Shown here: positions 10,891 through 22,298 of the stretch, piece after piece
Position numbering within the stretch: the first letter of the stretch is position 1
How the letters are laid out: each line of letters starts with the position of its first letter
Assembly (NCBI GenBank): GCA_025924815.1
Contig: JAICHQ010000004.1
Span: 18,331-82,330 of the forward strand
From: Nocardioides sp.
GTDB taxonomy: Bacteria; Actinomycetota; Actinomycetes; Propionibacteriales; Nocardioidaceae
Direction of reading: 5' to 3'
DNA: 64,000 nucleotides
Program-made: the position numbers and the translations under genes
The notes under the pieces: model-generated
Told to the model about the DNA's origin: nothing
The model's input: the letters and a program-made list of their open reading frames with translations, nothing else
Databases searched by the model: none

Positions 10891-12630
10891 TCAGGCGCGG
10901 AGGCGGTCCACGACCACGGCGAGCAGGTCCTCCATCTGCACCGCGGCGCGAGCAGCAGCCTCGGGACCGCGCCGGTAGGGGTCGGCGATGTCGTGGTCGG
11001 GCGAGGCCGGGACACGGCGTACGGCGAGGGCGGCGATCAGGTCACGACCGCGCAGGGCGGGATCGACCGCTCGGGCGCTGGCCACGAACTGCCCGAGCGT
11101 GAAGGTCTTGCGAAACGCCGCCGGCCGGTCCTCGAGGAGCCGGGTCCGGTGGCCGGCCTCGGCCGTGAGCACGAGGTCGGCGTCGTCCACGAGGTCTCCG
11201 GTCACCGGGCGGCTGCGGAACGCCGTGTGGTCGGTGCCGTGCCGGGCGAACTCCGCCTCCATCGTGTCGCTGGCCGGCTCCGCGTCGAACCCGTGGGTGC
11301 CGGCGCTGCTCACGACCACGCCGGAGTCGGCGCCGAGCAGCTGGCGGGCCCGGAGCTCGAGGTACGGCGAGCGGCAGATGTTGGCGGTGCAGACGAACAG
11401 CACCCGGATCGGTGACGCGGCCGCGGTCTCGGTGGGGTCGACCGCCGGGGGGTCGAGGGCGACGTAGCCCGCCTTGACCAGGGCCTGCAGCACCACGTCC
11501 CGGCACGCCTCGATCGTGCGACCGGTCGTGTCGATGCGGAGGTCGGCGTCGGCGGGCACCTCGTACGGCGAGGAGATGCCGGTGAACTCGGGGATCTCGC
11601 CGCGTCGCGCCTTGGCGTAGAGACCCTTCCGGTCGCGTCGCTCGCACTCCTCCAGCGGGGTGGCGACGTGCACCAGGAAGAAGGCGCCGCCGGCCGCGGC
11701 GGTCATCGCGCGCACGTCCTGCCGGGTGGCGTCGAACGGCGCGATCGGGCTGCAGACGGCCGTCCCGCCATGCCGCGAGATCTCGGCGGCGACCCAGCCG
11801 ATGCGCCTGATGTTGGTCTCGCGGTCCTCGCGGCTGAACGTGAGGCCGGCCGACAGGTTCCGGCGTACGACGTCGCCGTCGAGGCTGGTGATCGTGCGCT
11901 CGCCTGCCTCGAGCAGGGTGTCGATCACGGCCTGTGCGACCGTCGACTTGCCGCTGCCGGAGAGGCCGGTGAAGAACAGCACGAGGCCGCGCCGGTCCGG
12001 GCCCGGCTGGTCCGCCTCGACGATCGCGGCGATGTCGTCGGGGTAGTCGCCATCGGTGTCGCCGAGGGCCAGCACGGGGTCGTCGCCGGCGTACGCCGTG
12101 GTCACACGCACGCCGAGCTCGTGGTCGGCCGCGGGGTCGCCGTGCGCGGCCAGCGGCACGGCCACGACGCCGCTGTCGGGGACGCGGCGCGCGGCGGCCA
12201 GTGAGGCACGAAGCAGAGCGACGGGCGACAGCTCCGGCGTGCCCGGCCCGGTCAGAGCCAGCAGGACGACCGGGGTACCGAGGTCGCGCAGCCGGTCGAT
12301 CTCGTCCTCGGTGAGGGCGTCGACGACGGGGACGAACGTCGCGCCGGCGTACCGCTCGCGGACCTGTGCGGGAGACAGGTGCAGCCGGCGGAACGGGCCG
12401 TGCTGCGCGTGCGTCAGCGGCTCGACGGAGCCATCCGGGTGGAGCGTGGCCAGGGGCAGGCCCTCGGGGTCGACCAGCTCGACGTCCAGGCCGACGAGCC
12501 CCTCGGGCAGCTCGAGCGTGAGCGGCGAGCCCGGCTGGTTGAAGCCGGTGAGCGGCGCGAGGGCACCACCGGTGAGGAGCTCGAGGTCGGCCAGCTCCCG
12601 CGGTGTCGGACAGTGTTGGGGCGTCGGCAC
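10891..12630 (-). CDS. cysC: Fusion protein: ATP-sulfurylase-like N-domain + adenylylsulfate kinase + low-MW protein tyrosine phosphatase
   Basis: GLVLFFTGLSGSGKSTVAQAVIDTLLEAGERTITSLDGDVVRRNLS (APS kinase); IRVLFVCTANICRSPYLELRARQLL and IADPYRRG (LMW-PTP CX5R and DPY loop). Confidence 0.92.
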   Translation of the reverse strand: MPTPQHCPTPRELADLELLTGGALAPLTGFNQPGSPLTLELPEGLVGLDVELVDPEGLPLATLHPDGSVEPLTHAQHGPFRRLHLSPAQVRERYAGATFVPVVDALTEDEIDRLRDLGTPVVLLALTGPGTPELSPVALLRASLAAARRVPDSGVVAVPLAAHGDPAADHELGVRVTTAYAGDDPVLALGDTDGDYPDDIAAIVEADQPGPDRRGLVLFFTGLSGSGKSTVAQAVIDTLLEAGERTITSLDGDVVRRNLSAGLTFSREDRETNIRRIGWVAAEISRHGGTAVCSPIAPFDATRQDVRAMTAAAGGAFFLVHVATPLEECERRDRKGLYAKARRGEIPEFTGISSPYEVPADADLRIDTTGRTIEACRDVVLQALVKAGYVALDPPAVDPTETAAASPIRVLFVCTANICRSPYLELRARQLLGADSGVVVSSAGTHGFDAEPASDTMEAEFARHGTDHTAFRSRPVTGDLVDDADLVLTAEAGHRTRLLEDRPAAFRKTFTLGQFVASARAVDPALRGRDLIAALAVRRVPASPDHDIADPYRRGPEAAARAAVQMEDLLAVVVDRLRA

Positions 12631-12772
12631 GGCACCATCCTGCCAGCCCGCCGGCGCGCCCCGAGCGGTTGTGCGGCGGGCCTTGCCCGACCGAGCTGGT
12701 CACCGCCGCCGCCTGGTGTCTGGGCCGCGGGGACCCCGACGAACTACCGGAGATGGCCACTAGGGTGGCGGC

Positions 12773-12823
12773 GTGAGCGCTCGCTGCCGCCCGACCGCTC
12801 CTCGATCGGGACCTCGCCGGTGA
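12773..12823 (+). CDS. Candidate 16-codon leaderless uORF overlapping the asparaginase start
   Basis: TAGGGT ggcggc GTG; translation VSARCRPTAPRSGPRR*; its TGA overlaps the asparaginase GTG as GTGA. Confidence 0.35.
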   Translation: MSARCRPTAPRSGPRR

Positions 12824-13794
12824 ACGCCGTCCCGGTCGCGGAGATCGTCCGCAACGGCTTCGTGGAGGGGCACCACTACGGCTCGGTCGTCGCCCTCGAC
12901 ACCGCCGGCATGCCCGCGTGGTCGGTAGGGGACACCGAGGTGCCGATGCTGCCGCGCTCGTGCAACAAGCCGGTGCAGGCCCTCGGCATGGTGCGGCTCG
13001 GGCTCGACCTCCCCCCGGAGCTGCTCGCGCTCGCCTGTGCCTCGCACTCCGGCGAGCCGTTCCACGTCGAGGGAGTACGCCGCATTCTCGCCGTGGCCGG
13101 GCTGACCGAGTCCGACCTGCAGACGCCGCCCGACTATCCGCTCGACGACGCCGCCCGCGAGGCCCTCGTGCGTGACGGCGGGGAGCGATCGCCCGTCCTC
13201 ATGAACTGCTCCGGCAAGCACGCCGCGATGCTCGCCACGTGCGTCGCCAACGGCTGGCCGACGGACACCTACCGCGAGCCGGACCACCCCTTGCAGCAGG
13301 GGATCGCGGCCACCTTCTCCGACCTGACCGGCGAGCCGATCGCGGTCACCGCGATCGACGGCTGCGGGGCACCGCTGTTCTCCACCTCGCTGACCGGGCT
13401 CGCCCGTGCCTTCCGCCGGCTCGCCCTCGGCGTGAGCGCGTCCGGCGAGGCCGATCCGGACGCGACCCGCGTCGCCGGCGCCATCCGCGCCCACCCGGCG
13501 TACGTCTCGGGGACGACGCGCGACGAGCTGGCGTTGCTCACCGCGATCCCCGGCGCGATCGGCAAGGCGGGGGCGGAGGGCTGCTACGCCGTCGCGCTGC
13601 CCGACGGCCGGGCCTTCGCGCTCAAGACCGACGACGGGGCCGCCCGCGTACGGCCGGTGCTGATGGCCGAGGCCCTGCGTCGGTCGGGCGTCCTCGAGGA
13701 GGACGGGGTCGACGCGGAGGCCGTCGGCCGGACCGGGCTCGCCGAGCTGCTCGGCGGCGGCCGGCCGGTGGGCGAGATCCGGGCCGTCTTCTGA
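12820..13794 (+). CDS. Asparaginase (L-asparaginase II family)
   Basis: EIVRNGFVEGHHYGSVVALD; LPRSCNKPVQALGMV; LMNCSGKHAAML. Confidence 0.9.
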   Translation: MNAVPVAEIVRNGFVEGHHYGSVVALDTAGMPAWSVGDTEVPMLPRSCNKPVQALGMVRLGLDLPPELLALACASHSGEPFHVEGVRRILAVAGLTESDLQTPPDYPLDDAAREALVRDGGERSPVLMNCSGKHAAMLATCVANGWPTDTYREPDHPLQQGIAATFSDLTGEPIAVTAIDGCGAPLFSTSLTGLARAFRRLALGVSASGEADPDATRVAGAIRAHPAYVSGTTRDELALLTAIPGAIGKAGAEGCYAVALPDGRAFALKTDDGAARVRPVLMAEALRRSGVLEEDGVDAEAVGRTGLAELLGGGRPVGEIRAVF

Positions 13795-14057
13795 TGGCTG
13801 CCGGGCTCAGTCTCGTACTGCTCGTCCTGGTGGCCTACCTGGCCCCCGGTCGCGGGCTGCCCGGGGGCTGCGGGCTCGTCGTAGCCGGCATCTTGTGGCT
13901 GGCCACGAACAAGGCGATGGAGGGGCCGACCATCGTCCACCTGACCCAAGACCACGGCCTCACGATCGCCGACCTCTCGGGCCTGACGGCGATCGCGCTG
14001 GGCGCCGCGCAGGTCTGGAGATGCGTCTCGCGCGGATCTCGGGACGCGAGCCGGTGA
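13794..14057 (+). CDS. Small hypothetical membrane protein
   Basis: MAAGLSLVLLVLVAYLAPGRGLPGGCGLVVAGILWLATNKAMEG; starts within the asparaginase stop codon. Confidence 0.5.
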   Translation: MAAGLSLVLLVLVAYLAPGRGLPGGCGLVVAGILWLATNKAMEGPTIVHLTQDHGLTIADLSGLTAIALGAAQVWRCVSRGSRDASR

Positions 14058-14188
14058 CCTGGACCTGCGTGTCCGAGCACGAGGTCTGCGCTTGCACGAG
14101 CAAGCAGCGCCGGTTCCGCGAATTCTCCAGGCCCGTCAGGCATCACCGGTGGGATGTGTCGAGGGTCACGGCTCCCCGTTTTGGAATC

Positions 14189-14206
14189 TGCTAGCTGCTG
14201 CTAGCA
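14189..14206. promoter_or_regulatory. Inverted repeat TGCTAGC-TGCT-GCTAGCA, candidate autoregulatory operator
   Basis: Perfect 7-bp arms directly upstream of the XRE regulator start (14217). Confidence 0.5.
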
Positions 14207-14216
14207 CAGTGGACGC

Positions 14217-14588
14217 ATGGCCAGGAGCAAGGTCGGCAAGACCGTCGAGTCGCTCGGCGAGTACCTGCGGGAGCAGCGGGAGTCGTCCCGGTTGTCCCTG
14301 CGCCAGCTCGCCGAGCAGGCCGGCGTCTCCAACCCCTACCTGAGCCAGATCGAACGCGGTCTGCGTCGTCCGTCGGCCGAGGTGCTCCAGCAGCTGGCCA
14401 AGGCCCTGCGGATCTCCGCCGAGCAGCTGTACCTCCGGGCGGGCATCGTCAGCCCCGACCCGGGCATCGGCGGCTCGGTCGAGCTCGCCGTGCTCGCGGA
14501 CCCGCTGCTCGACGAGCGGCAGAAGCAGACGCTGCTCGACGTGTACGCGTCGTTCCTGGCGATGAACGCCGGGAGCGACACCCCATGA
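14217..14588 (+). CDS. XRE-family helix-turn-helix regulator
   Basis: LGEYLREQRESSRLSLRQLAEQAGVSNPYLSQIERGLRRPSAEVLQQLAKAL. Confidence 0.9.
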   Translation: MARSKVGKTVESLGEYLREQRESSRLSLRQLAEQAGVSNPYLSQIERGLRRPSAEVLQQLAKALRISAEQLYLRAGIVSPDPGIGGSVELAVLADPLLDERQKQTLLDVYASFLAMNAGSDTP

Positions 14589-14650
14589 TCGACCGGACGG
14601 GCCACCAGGGCCCCTCCGGGACGCGCACCACCCACCAGAAGGAGAACATC

Positions 14651-15271
14651 ATGGCCAAGGCCAGGTTCGACATCCCCGCCCAGGTTCCCGAGGGCGTCAC
14701 CCGCCCGCTCTACGCCGGGGTCGGCGTCACCGACCGCGTCGTGGAGATCGTGCGCGACACGGTCTCCGACGTGCAGAAGCGCGTCGCGGCGGCCCAGAAG
14801 GACGTGCAGAAGACCGTCTCCGGCTTCGACTACCAGCCACAGGCGCTGCGTGAGCAGGCCACCCAGGCCGTGACCGCGCGCGTCGCCGGCCTGCAGACCG
14901 AGGCGCGCAGCCTGCCGACCAGGCTCCAGAGGCTGGTCGACGATCAGCTCACCACCGTCGGCGACACGTTCGGCGACCTGGTCAAGCGCGGCGAGACGCT
15001 GGTCGGACGGATCGGTCGCCAGCAGTCGACCGCCGCCACCACTGCGTCGGCGAGGACGACGTCGGCCAAGGCGAAGACGACGCGGACCCAGGCCGCCAAG
15101 ACGGCAGGCTCGGCCAGGAAGTCGGCCGCCCGGACGGCGAGGCAGACCAAGAAGAAGGCGACCCGGAGCCCGGCTCGCAGCAGCGCCAAGGCCACGGTCA
15201 CCTCGGCCAAGAAGACCGCGAGCAGCGCGGCCAAGGCCGCGTCCGACGCCGCGGCGAAGGTCGGTGACTGA
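14651..15271 (+). CDS. Heparin-binding hemagglutinin (HbhA)-like protein
   Basis: MAKARFDIPAQVPEGVTRPLYAGVGVTDRVVEIVRDTVSDVQKRVAAAQKDVQ + Lys/Ala/Ser/Thr-rich tail; AAGGAG before ATG; follows an XRE gene as in mycobacterial Rv0474-hbhA. Confidence 0.75.
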   Translation: MAKARFDIPAQVPEGVTRPLYAGVGVTDRVVEIVRDTVSDVQKRVAAAQKDVQKTVSGFDYQPQALREQATQAVTARVAGLQTEARSLPTRLQRLVDDQLTTVGDTFGDLVKRGETLVGRIGRQQSTAATTASARTTSAKAKTTRTQAAKTAGSARKSAARTARQTKKKATRSPARSSAKATVTSAKKTASSAAKAASDAAAKVGD

Positions 15272-15301
15272 CCGCACGGCCGCGACGCGGACCCGCCACG
15301 A

Positions 15302-15335
15302 CCGGCCCCCGGGGAGCACGAGACCCAGGGGCCGG
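15302..15335 (+). terminator. GC-rich hairpin after hbhA-like gene
   Basis: CCGGCCCC...GGGGCCGG. Confidence 0.5.
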
Positions 15336-15390
15336 ACTCGTCTCGGTGCGTTCGTGCCGGCCGCACCGTCCTGCATGAGACGCTGGTGAC

Positions 15391-15729
15391 ATGCAGTCCG
15401 AGCAGCGCCCCTGGGGGGCCTGGTACGTGCTCGACCAAGGGCACGGCTACAAGGTCAAGCGCCTCGACGTACGCCCGGGGAACCGCCTGTCGTACCAGAC
15501 CCATGCGCACCGGTCCGAGCACTGGACCGTCGTGCAGGGCACGGCCACGTGCACGCTGGACGGCGAGACCGTCGAGGTGAGGACCGGTGACTCGATCGAC
15601 GTGGCCATCGGCATGCCCCACCGCATCGCCAACCTGCACGATGACGAGCTGGTCGTCGTGGAGGTCCAGCGGGGCGACTACACGGGCGAGGACGACATCG
15701 TCCGCCTCGACGACGACTACGACCGCTGA
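15391..15729 (+). CDS. Stand-alone cupin, phosphomannose isomerase type II-like
   Basis: RPWGAWYVLDQGHGYKVKRLDVRPGNRLSYQTHAHRSEHWTVVQGTA. Confidence 0.85.
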   Translation: MQSEQRPWGAWYVLDQGHGYKVKRLDVRPGNRLSYQTHAHRSEHWTVVQGTATCTLDGETVEVRTGDSIDVAIGMPHRIANLHDDELVVVEVQRGDYTGEDDIVRLDDDYDR

Positions 15730-15754
15730 GCGCCGCCCGCTCGGTCGAGCACCA

Positions 15755-17110
15755 CTAGTAGGCCAGCGTCGCGTCGCCGATGCTGCCGTTGAACCACCGG
15801 TCACCCGTCGTGAGCATGGCGCCGAGGACCAGAGGGACGCTGTTGCCCACCGAGCCCAGGCCGCCGGACGCCGTCTTGGTGCGCACCGAGCCACCGTCGA
15901 CGGTCGCGGTGATCCCGGCCGCGCTCTTGGCGCACGTGACCGTGTGCGGTTGACCGTCGGCCAGGGTGCCCCCGCCGCCACGAATGGTCGCGGAGTGGCC
16001 GTCGCCGTCCTCGGCGAGGCAGACCGCCAGGGCCTTGCCGTGCGAGTTGATGATCTCCAGGCCGTAGTAGCCGCCGGAAGTCGATCCGACCCCCTTGCGC
16101 ATGACGTCGTACTTGCCGCCGCTGGGCGGCAGCGTCGTGGCGAGCGAGACCGTGAACGAGAAGTCCTGCGTGCCGGGGTCGAGACTGGGCGAGTCCGCGA
16201 CGGTGACCATGCCGCTGCTGCCGTCGAAGCCGTACGCCGCACCGTCGCCGACGATGCCGCCTTGCGGCGTGCCGTAGTTGCTGTTGCCGGAGTCGTCGCC
16301 CAGGACGGTCGGCGGCGAACCGACCTCGTCGAAGCCCCAGTGCGCGCCGACCGTCCCGGGCGGTGGCGGCGGCGGCGGTGGCGGGGGTGGCGGGGCTGCG
16401 AGGCTCAGCGAAGCGTCGGTGAGCCGGCCGTGGAGCCAGTCGCCTCCGGTGCCGCCGGAGGCCTTCGCGCCGATGGTCAAGGGCGCATCGTTGCCGATCG
16501 CGCCGATCCCGCCGGACACCGTCTTGCTGGAGCGTGGAGCGAGGCTGTCGAGGCTCAGTGTGACGTTCGTGTCCGTCTTCGAGCACGTGATCGTGTGCGT
16601 GTCGCCGTCGGCGAGCGAGGCGCTCAGCCCGCTGCCACCGCTGCGTACGTGAGCGGTCGTCCCGGCGCTGCCCAAGAGCACGCAGAACGCCCTGGCGATG
16701 CCGCTGGCGTTGATGATCTCGACCTTGAACTCGCCGCCGTCGGTCGAGGCGTACCCCTTGCGCAGGACGTCGTAGTCGGTCCCCGCGACCGGAAGGTCCG
16801 TGGTGAGCGTCACCGAGTAGGAGAAGTCGGCACTGCCCGGGTTCAGGCTGGGGGAGTCGGGCACGGACACTCGCCCGGTGCCGTCGAAGGTGAAGCCGGA
16901 CCCGTCGCCGACGATCCCACCCTCGGGGATGCCGTTGTTGCGGTTGCCGGAGTCGGCGGCCAGGGACGACGGAGGGCTGCCGACCTCCGTGAACGCCCAG
17001 TGCGCACCGAAGCTCCCGGCGTGTGCCGGTGCAGCCACGGAGATCACGACCGTGGCCGGGCCGAGGAGCGCCCCCAGCGTCAGTCCGTACCAGAAACGAC
17101 GACGCTTCAC
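15755..17110 (-). CDS. Secreted protein with two LamG-like (concanavalin-A-like) domains joined by polyproline
   Basis: Signal peptide VKRRRFWYGLTLGALLGPATVVISVAAPAHA; two GAHWxFxEVGSPP... repeats; P12 linker. Confidence 0.8.
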   Translation of the reverse strand: MKRRRFWYGLTLGALLGPATVVISVAAPAHAGSFGAHWAFTEVGSPPSSLAADSGNRNNGIPEGGIVGDGSGFTFDGTGRVSVPDSPSLNPGSADFSYSVTLTTDLPVAGTDYDVLRKGYASTDGGEFKVEIINASGIARAFCVLLGSAGTTAHVRSGGSGLSASLADGDTHTITCSKTDTNVTLSLDSLAPRSSKTVSGGIGAIGNDAPLTIGAKASGGTGGDWLHGRLTDASLSLAAPPPPPPPPPPPPGTVGAHWGFDEVGSPPTVLGDDSGNSNYGTPQGGIVGDGAAYGFDGSSGMVTVADSPSLDPGTQDFSFTVSLATTLPPSGGKYDVMRKGVGSTSGGYYGLEIINSHGKALAVCLAEDGDGHSATIRGGGGTLADGQPHTVTCAKSAAGITATVDGGSVRTKTASGGLGSVGNSVPLVLGAMLTTGDRWFNGSIGDATLAY

Positions 17111-17264
17111 GGGCGACTCCTCGTGCGACGGCCCGTCGACAGCCGGGATACTTCGGAAAGCAATACGTTTGCCGGTACCTCGTCGTCAACGACCCGGCCC
17201 ACCTTCCCCCATTTTGGGGATGGGCGACCCAGGCAGGTCCGCGGGCAGGCCGGCCCTCGCCCGG

Positions 17265-18661
17265 CTACCGCCGGGACTCGTCGCCGGTGCAGTAGCTCCG
17301 CAGGGCGGAGTGCTGGTCCTGCGGCTCGAATCCGGTGGCCGCGAGCTTCGTCAGCGACAGCACGCTGCTCGCCGGACGGGGCGCGCTCACCCGCCCCGCG
17401 GCGTACTCCTGGCTGGTGACGGGGTGGACGTCGTCCCCGCTCCGCCCGCGCAGCTCGAACACCATCCGGGCGACCTCGGCCCACGTCGTCGGCGGGCCGC
17501 CGTTGCTGACGTGGTACACGCCGTACGGCGCGCCGCCCTCGAGCAGATGCCGAGTCGCGCGCGCGATCTCGTCGGCGAAGCCGAGCCGGCCGACCTGGTC
17601 GTCGACGACCGTCGCGGTCGCGCCGTCGTCGGCCAGACGGGCCATCGTCCGCACGAAGTTCGGCCCGTCGCCGACCACCCAGGACGTGCGGACGACGTAG
17701 TGCCGGGGTGCGGTCGCGACCGCGGCGTCCCCGGCGGCCTTGCTCTGCCCGTAGACCCCCAGCGGCGCCGGCTGCTCGTCCTCGTCGTGCTCGGCCACGG
17801 AGCCGTCGTAGACGTAGTCGGAGGAGAAGTGGACCAGGAGGAACCCGTGCCGGGCGGCCAGCCGGGCCAGCGCCGCCGGCCCGGCTGCGTTGACCGCCCA
17901 GGCCGCGCGGCGGCCGTCGGGGGTCTCGGCCGCGTCGACCGCGGTGTACGCCGCCGCGTTGAGCACCACGTCGTGCTCCCGCCACGGCCAGCGTTCCAGC
18001 GCGTCCTCGTCGGTCAGGTCGAGCTCGTCGCGGGTGATCCCGCGTGCGCCGGTGAGGGCCGCGAGCAGCGCGCGCCCGATCTGTCCGTCGGCGCCGAGCA
18101 CGAGGGGCGTGCGCACCGGCACCGGCGTGGCCCGGGCGAGGCGTGGAGCCACCCGGTCGCGGTCGGAGACCACGCGCTCGCTCGGCGGCAGCGGCCAGTC
18201 GATCGCGAGCGCCGGATCCGTGTGGTCGACGGTGACGTAGTCGGCGTCCGGCCGCCAGTGGTCGTTGACCAGATAGGTGTACGCCGTCTCGTCGCGCGTC
18301 GTCTGGTAGCCGTTGCCGACCCCGCGCGGGACGAACACGGCGGTGCCCGGCTCGAGGTCCACGGCGTACGTCGTGCCGAACGTGTCGCCGGCGCGGAGGT
18401 CGACCCACGCGCCGTACGCGCTCCCGGAGACGACCGCCACCAGCTTGTCCCACGGCTCGGCGTGCATGCCCCGGGTCGTGCCGCGGGTCGCGTTCCACGC
18501 GACGTTCGCCTGTACCGGGCCGAAGTCCGGCAGCCCGAGAGCGCTCATCCGCTCGCGCTGCCAGACCTCCGCGAACCACCCTCGCTCGTCGCGGCGCAGG
18601 TCGAGCCGCAACACGAGGAGCCCGGGGACGGGGGTGGTCTCGAGGCGGGGAAGGTCGGGCA

Positions 18662-18662
<1 letters not shown>
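17265..18662 (-). CDS. Fused dTDP-4-dehydrorhamnose 3,5-epimerase / dTDP-4-dehydrorhamnose reductase
   Basis: RmlC part RLDLRRDERGWFAEVWQRERM...NVAWNATRGTTRGMHAEPWDKLV; RmlD part LVLGADGQIGRALLAAL...VNAAAYTAVDAAE. Confidence 0.9.
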
Positions 18663-20573
<1,911 letters not shown>

Positions 20574-20623
20574 CCCACCGGCCGAGCCGGGCGGAACCGT
20601 CTCGGGCCATCCACTGCTCGGCC

Positions 20624-22120
20624 TCAGTAGGCGCCGCGGGAGCTCAGCACCGCGCCGACGGTGCGGGCCAGGATGATGACGTCCTGGATCATCGACCAGT
20701 TGTCGACGTAGTAGAGGTCGAGCCGGATCGACTCGGTCCATGACAGGTCGGAGCGGCCGGACACCTGCCAGAGCCCGGTCATCCCCGGACGCACGCGGAG
20801 CCGGCGCGACTGCATGAGCGTGTAGCGGTCGACCTCGAGCGGCAGCGGCGGGCGCGGGCCGACCAGGCTCATGTCACCGCGGAGCACGTTGATCAGCTGG
20901 GGCAGCTCGTCGATGGAGAAGCGGCGGATCCACTGGCCGGGCTTGGTGATGCGCGGGTCGCGCTGCATCTTGAACAGCCCGTCCTCGTACCCGACCTCGC
21001 TGTGGAGCTCGGCCAGGTCGCCCTCGGCGTCGACGACCATGCTGCGGAACTTCAGGCAGGTGAAGTAGTCGCCGTCGCGCCCGACACGGGTCTGCCGGAA
21101 GAGCACCGGACCCCCGTCGTGGCGCCGGATCTGCCAGGCCGCCCACAGCATGACGGGCGCGGCGATCGCGAGCATCGTGGCCGACCCGACGATGTCGAAG
21201 GTGCGCTTGGCCCAACGGAGGGCATCCTGCGAGCGCGGGCGGTCGAGGTGGAGCAGCGGAAGCCCGGCGACAGGTCGGACGCGGATGCGCTCGCTCGACA
21301 CGTCGGTGACGCCGGGGGCCATGATCACCTGCACGTTGTCGGACTCGAGGTCCCAGACCAGGTTGCGCATCGCGAGCGGGTGATGGAAGGCGCCGCCCAC
21401 GACGAAGACGACGTCGACGCCGTACGCGCGGACGAGCGCCGCCGCCTCCTCGACGTCACCGAGGACCTGGACCCCGCCCTTGGTCGCGGGGTCGCCCACG
21501 GTGGGGACCAGGGCGCCCAGCACGTCGTACCCGAGCCAGGTCTCGCGCCGGAACACCGAGGCGACCGCGTCGACGTGCTCGTCGCTGCCGACGATCATCG
21601 TGCGCTGGCCGAGTGAGCCGTGCCGGCGCGCGCGGTGCAGCGAGCGTCGGAGGATGAAGCGGCCTACCACCAGAAGGAGGAGGCCGATCCCGAACGCGAA
21701 GAGGAAGAAGCCGCGCGAGAGCGGGAACTTCGACAGGTAGCAGCCGATCCCCAGCAGGGCTGCCGTGAGCAGGCTGCCGTTGACCACGGCCTTGTACTCC
21801 TCGGCGCCGGCGCCGAAGACTCCGCTGTCGTAGCCACCGCGCAGGGCGATGACCAGGATCCAGCCGAGGATGAGCGGCACCGCGACGAAGGCCACGGACT
21901 GTCCGAGCGTCGGCCCGCCGGCGGTCTGGGAGAGAGCGGGAGCGTTGGCCGTGTCGAACAGCAGGACCCGGCTCCGGCCGTACGCCGCCAGCGCCACGGC
22001 GGCCGTGACGAGCACGAGGTCGAGCACCAGCGCGGTCAGCGGGAGCGCGCGCAGGGCGCGGCTCTGGATGCGTAGTGACGCAACCGACGGCACAAAGGCG
22101 CGTTCAGGCGCGATGCCCAT
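20624..22120 (-). CDS. Exopolysaccharide priming polyprenyl glycosylphosphotransferase
   Basis: RTFDIVGSATMLAIAAPVMLWAA...FSIDELPQLINVLRGDMSLVGPRPPLPLEVDRY. Confidence 0.92.
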   Translation of the reverse strand: MGIAPERAFVPSVASLRIQSRALRALPLTALVLDLVLVTAAVALAAYGRSRVLLFDTANAPALSQTAGGPTLGQSVAFVAVPLILGWILVIALRGGYDSGVFGAGAEEYKAVVNGSLLTAALLGIGCYLSKFPLSRGFFLFAFGIGLLLLVVGRFILRRSLHRARRHGSLGQRTMIVGSDEHVDAVASVFRRETWLGYDVLGALVPTVGDPATKGGVQVLGDVEEAAALVRAYGVDVVFVVGGAFHHPLAMRNLVWDLESDNVQVIMAPGVTDVSSERIRVRPVAGLPLLHLDRPRSQDALRWAKRTFDIVGSATMLAIAAPVMLWAAWQIRRHDGGPVLFRQTRVGRDGDYFTCLKFRSMVVDAEGDLAELHSEVGYEDGLFKMQRDPRITKPGQWIRRFSIDELPQLINVLRGDMSLVGPRPPLPLEVDRYTLMQSRRLRVRPGMTGLWQVSGRSDLSWTESIRLDLYYVDNWSMIQDVIILARTVGAVLSSRGAY

Positions 22121-22298
22121 GGATTTCCCCCAGCAACTCCGGAGCGCCCCCGCGCTCCTCCCCCGAGTTACGGGCGTCAGTCTAGACCCGGGGCTCGGCC
22201 GCCGGGGTCCGACGCCGAATCCTTTACGTGCGACCGGCGCGCGGCCCGTCCCCGGCGAGGATGCGGGGGCGACCAGCCCGCCTGGCTACCCTGACCGC

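Noticed and set aside
16360-16395. G-quadruplex regulatory element
   Set aside because: The G-rich tract is fully explained by the polyproline codons of the LamG protein linker
20580-20623. GGCCGAGC/GCTCGGCC hairpin as terminator between rmlA and the sugar transferase
   Set aside because: Short 8-bp arms with a long loop; too weak to call in GC-rich sequence
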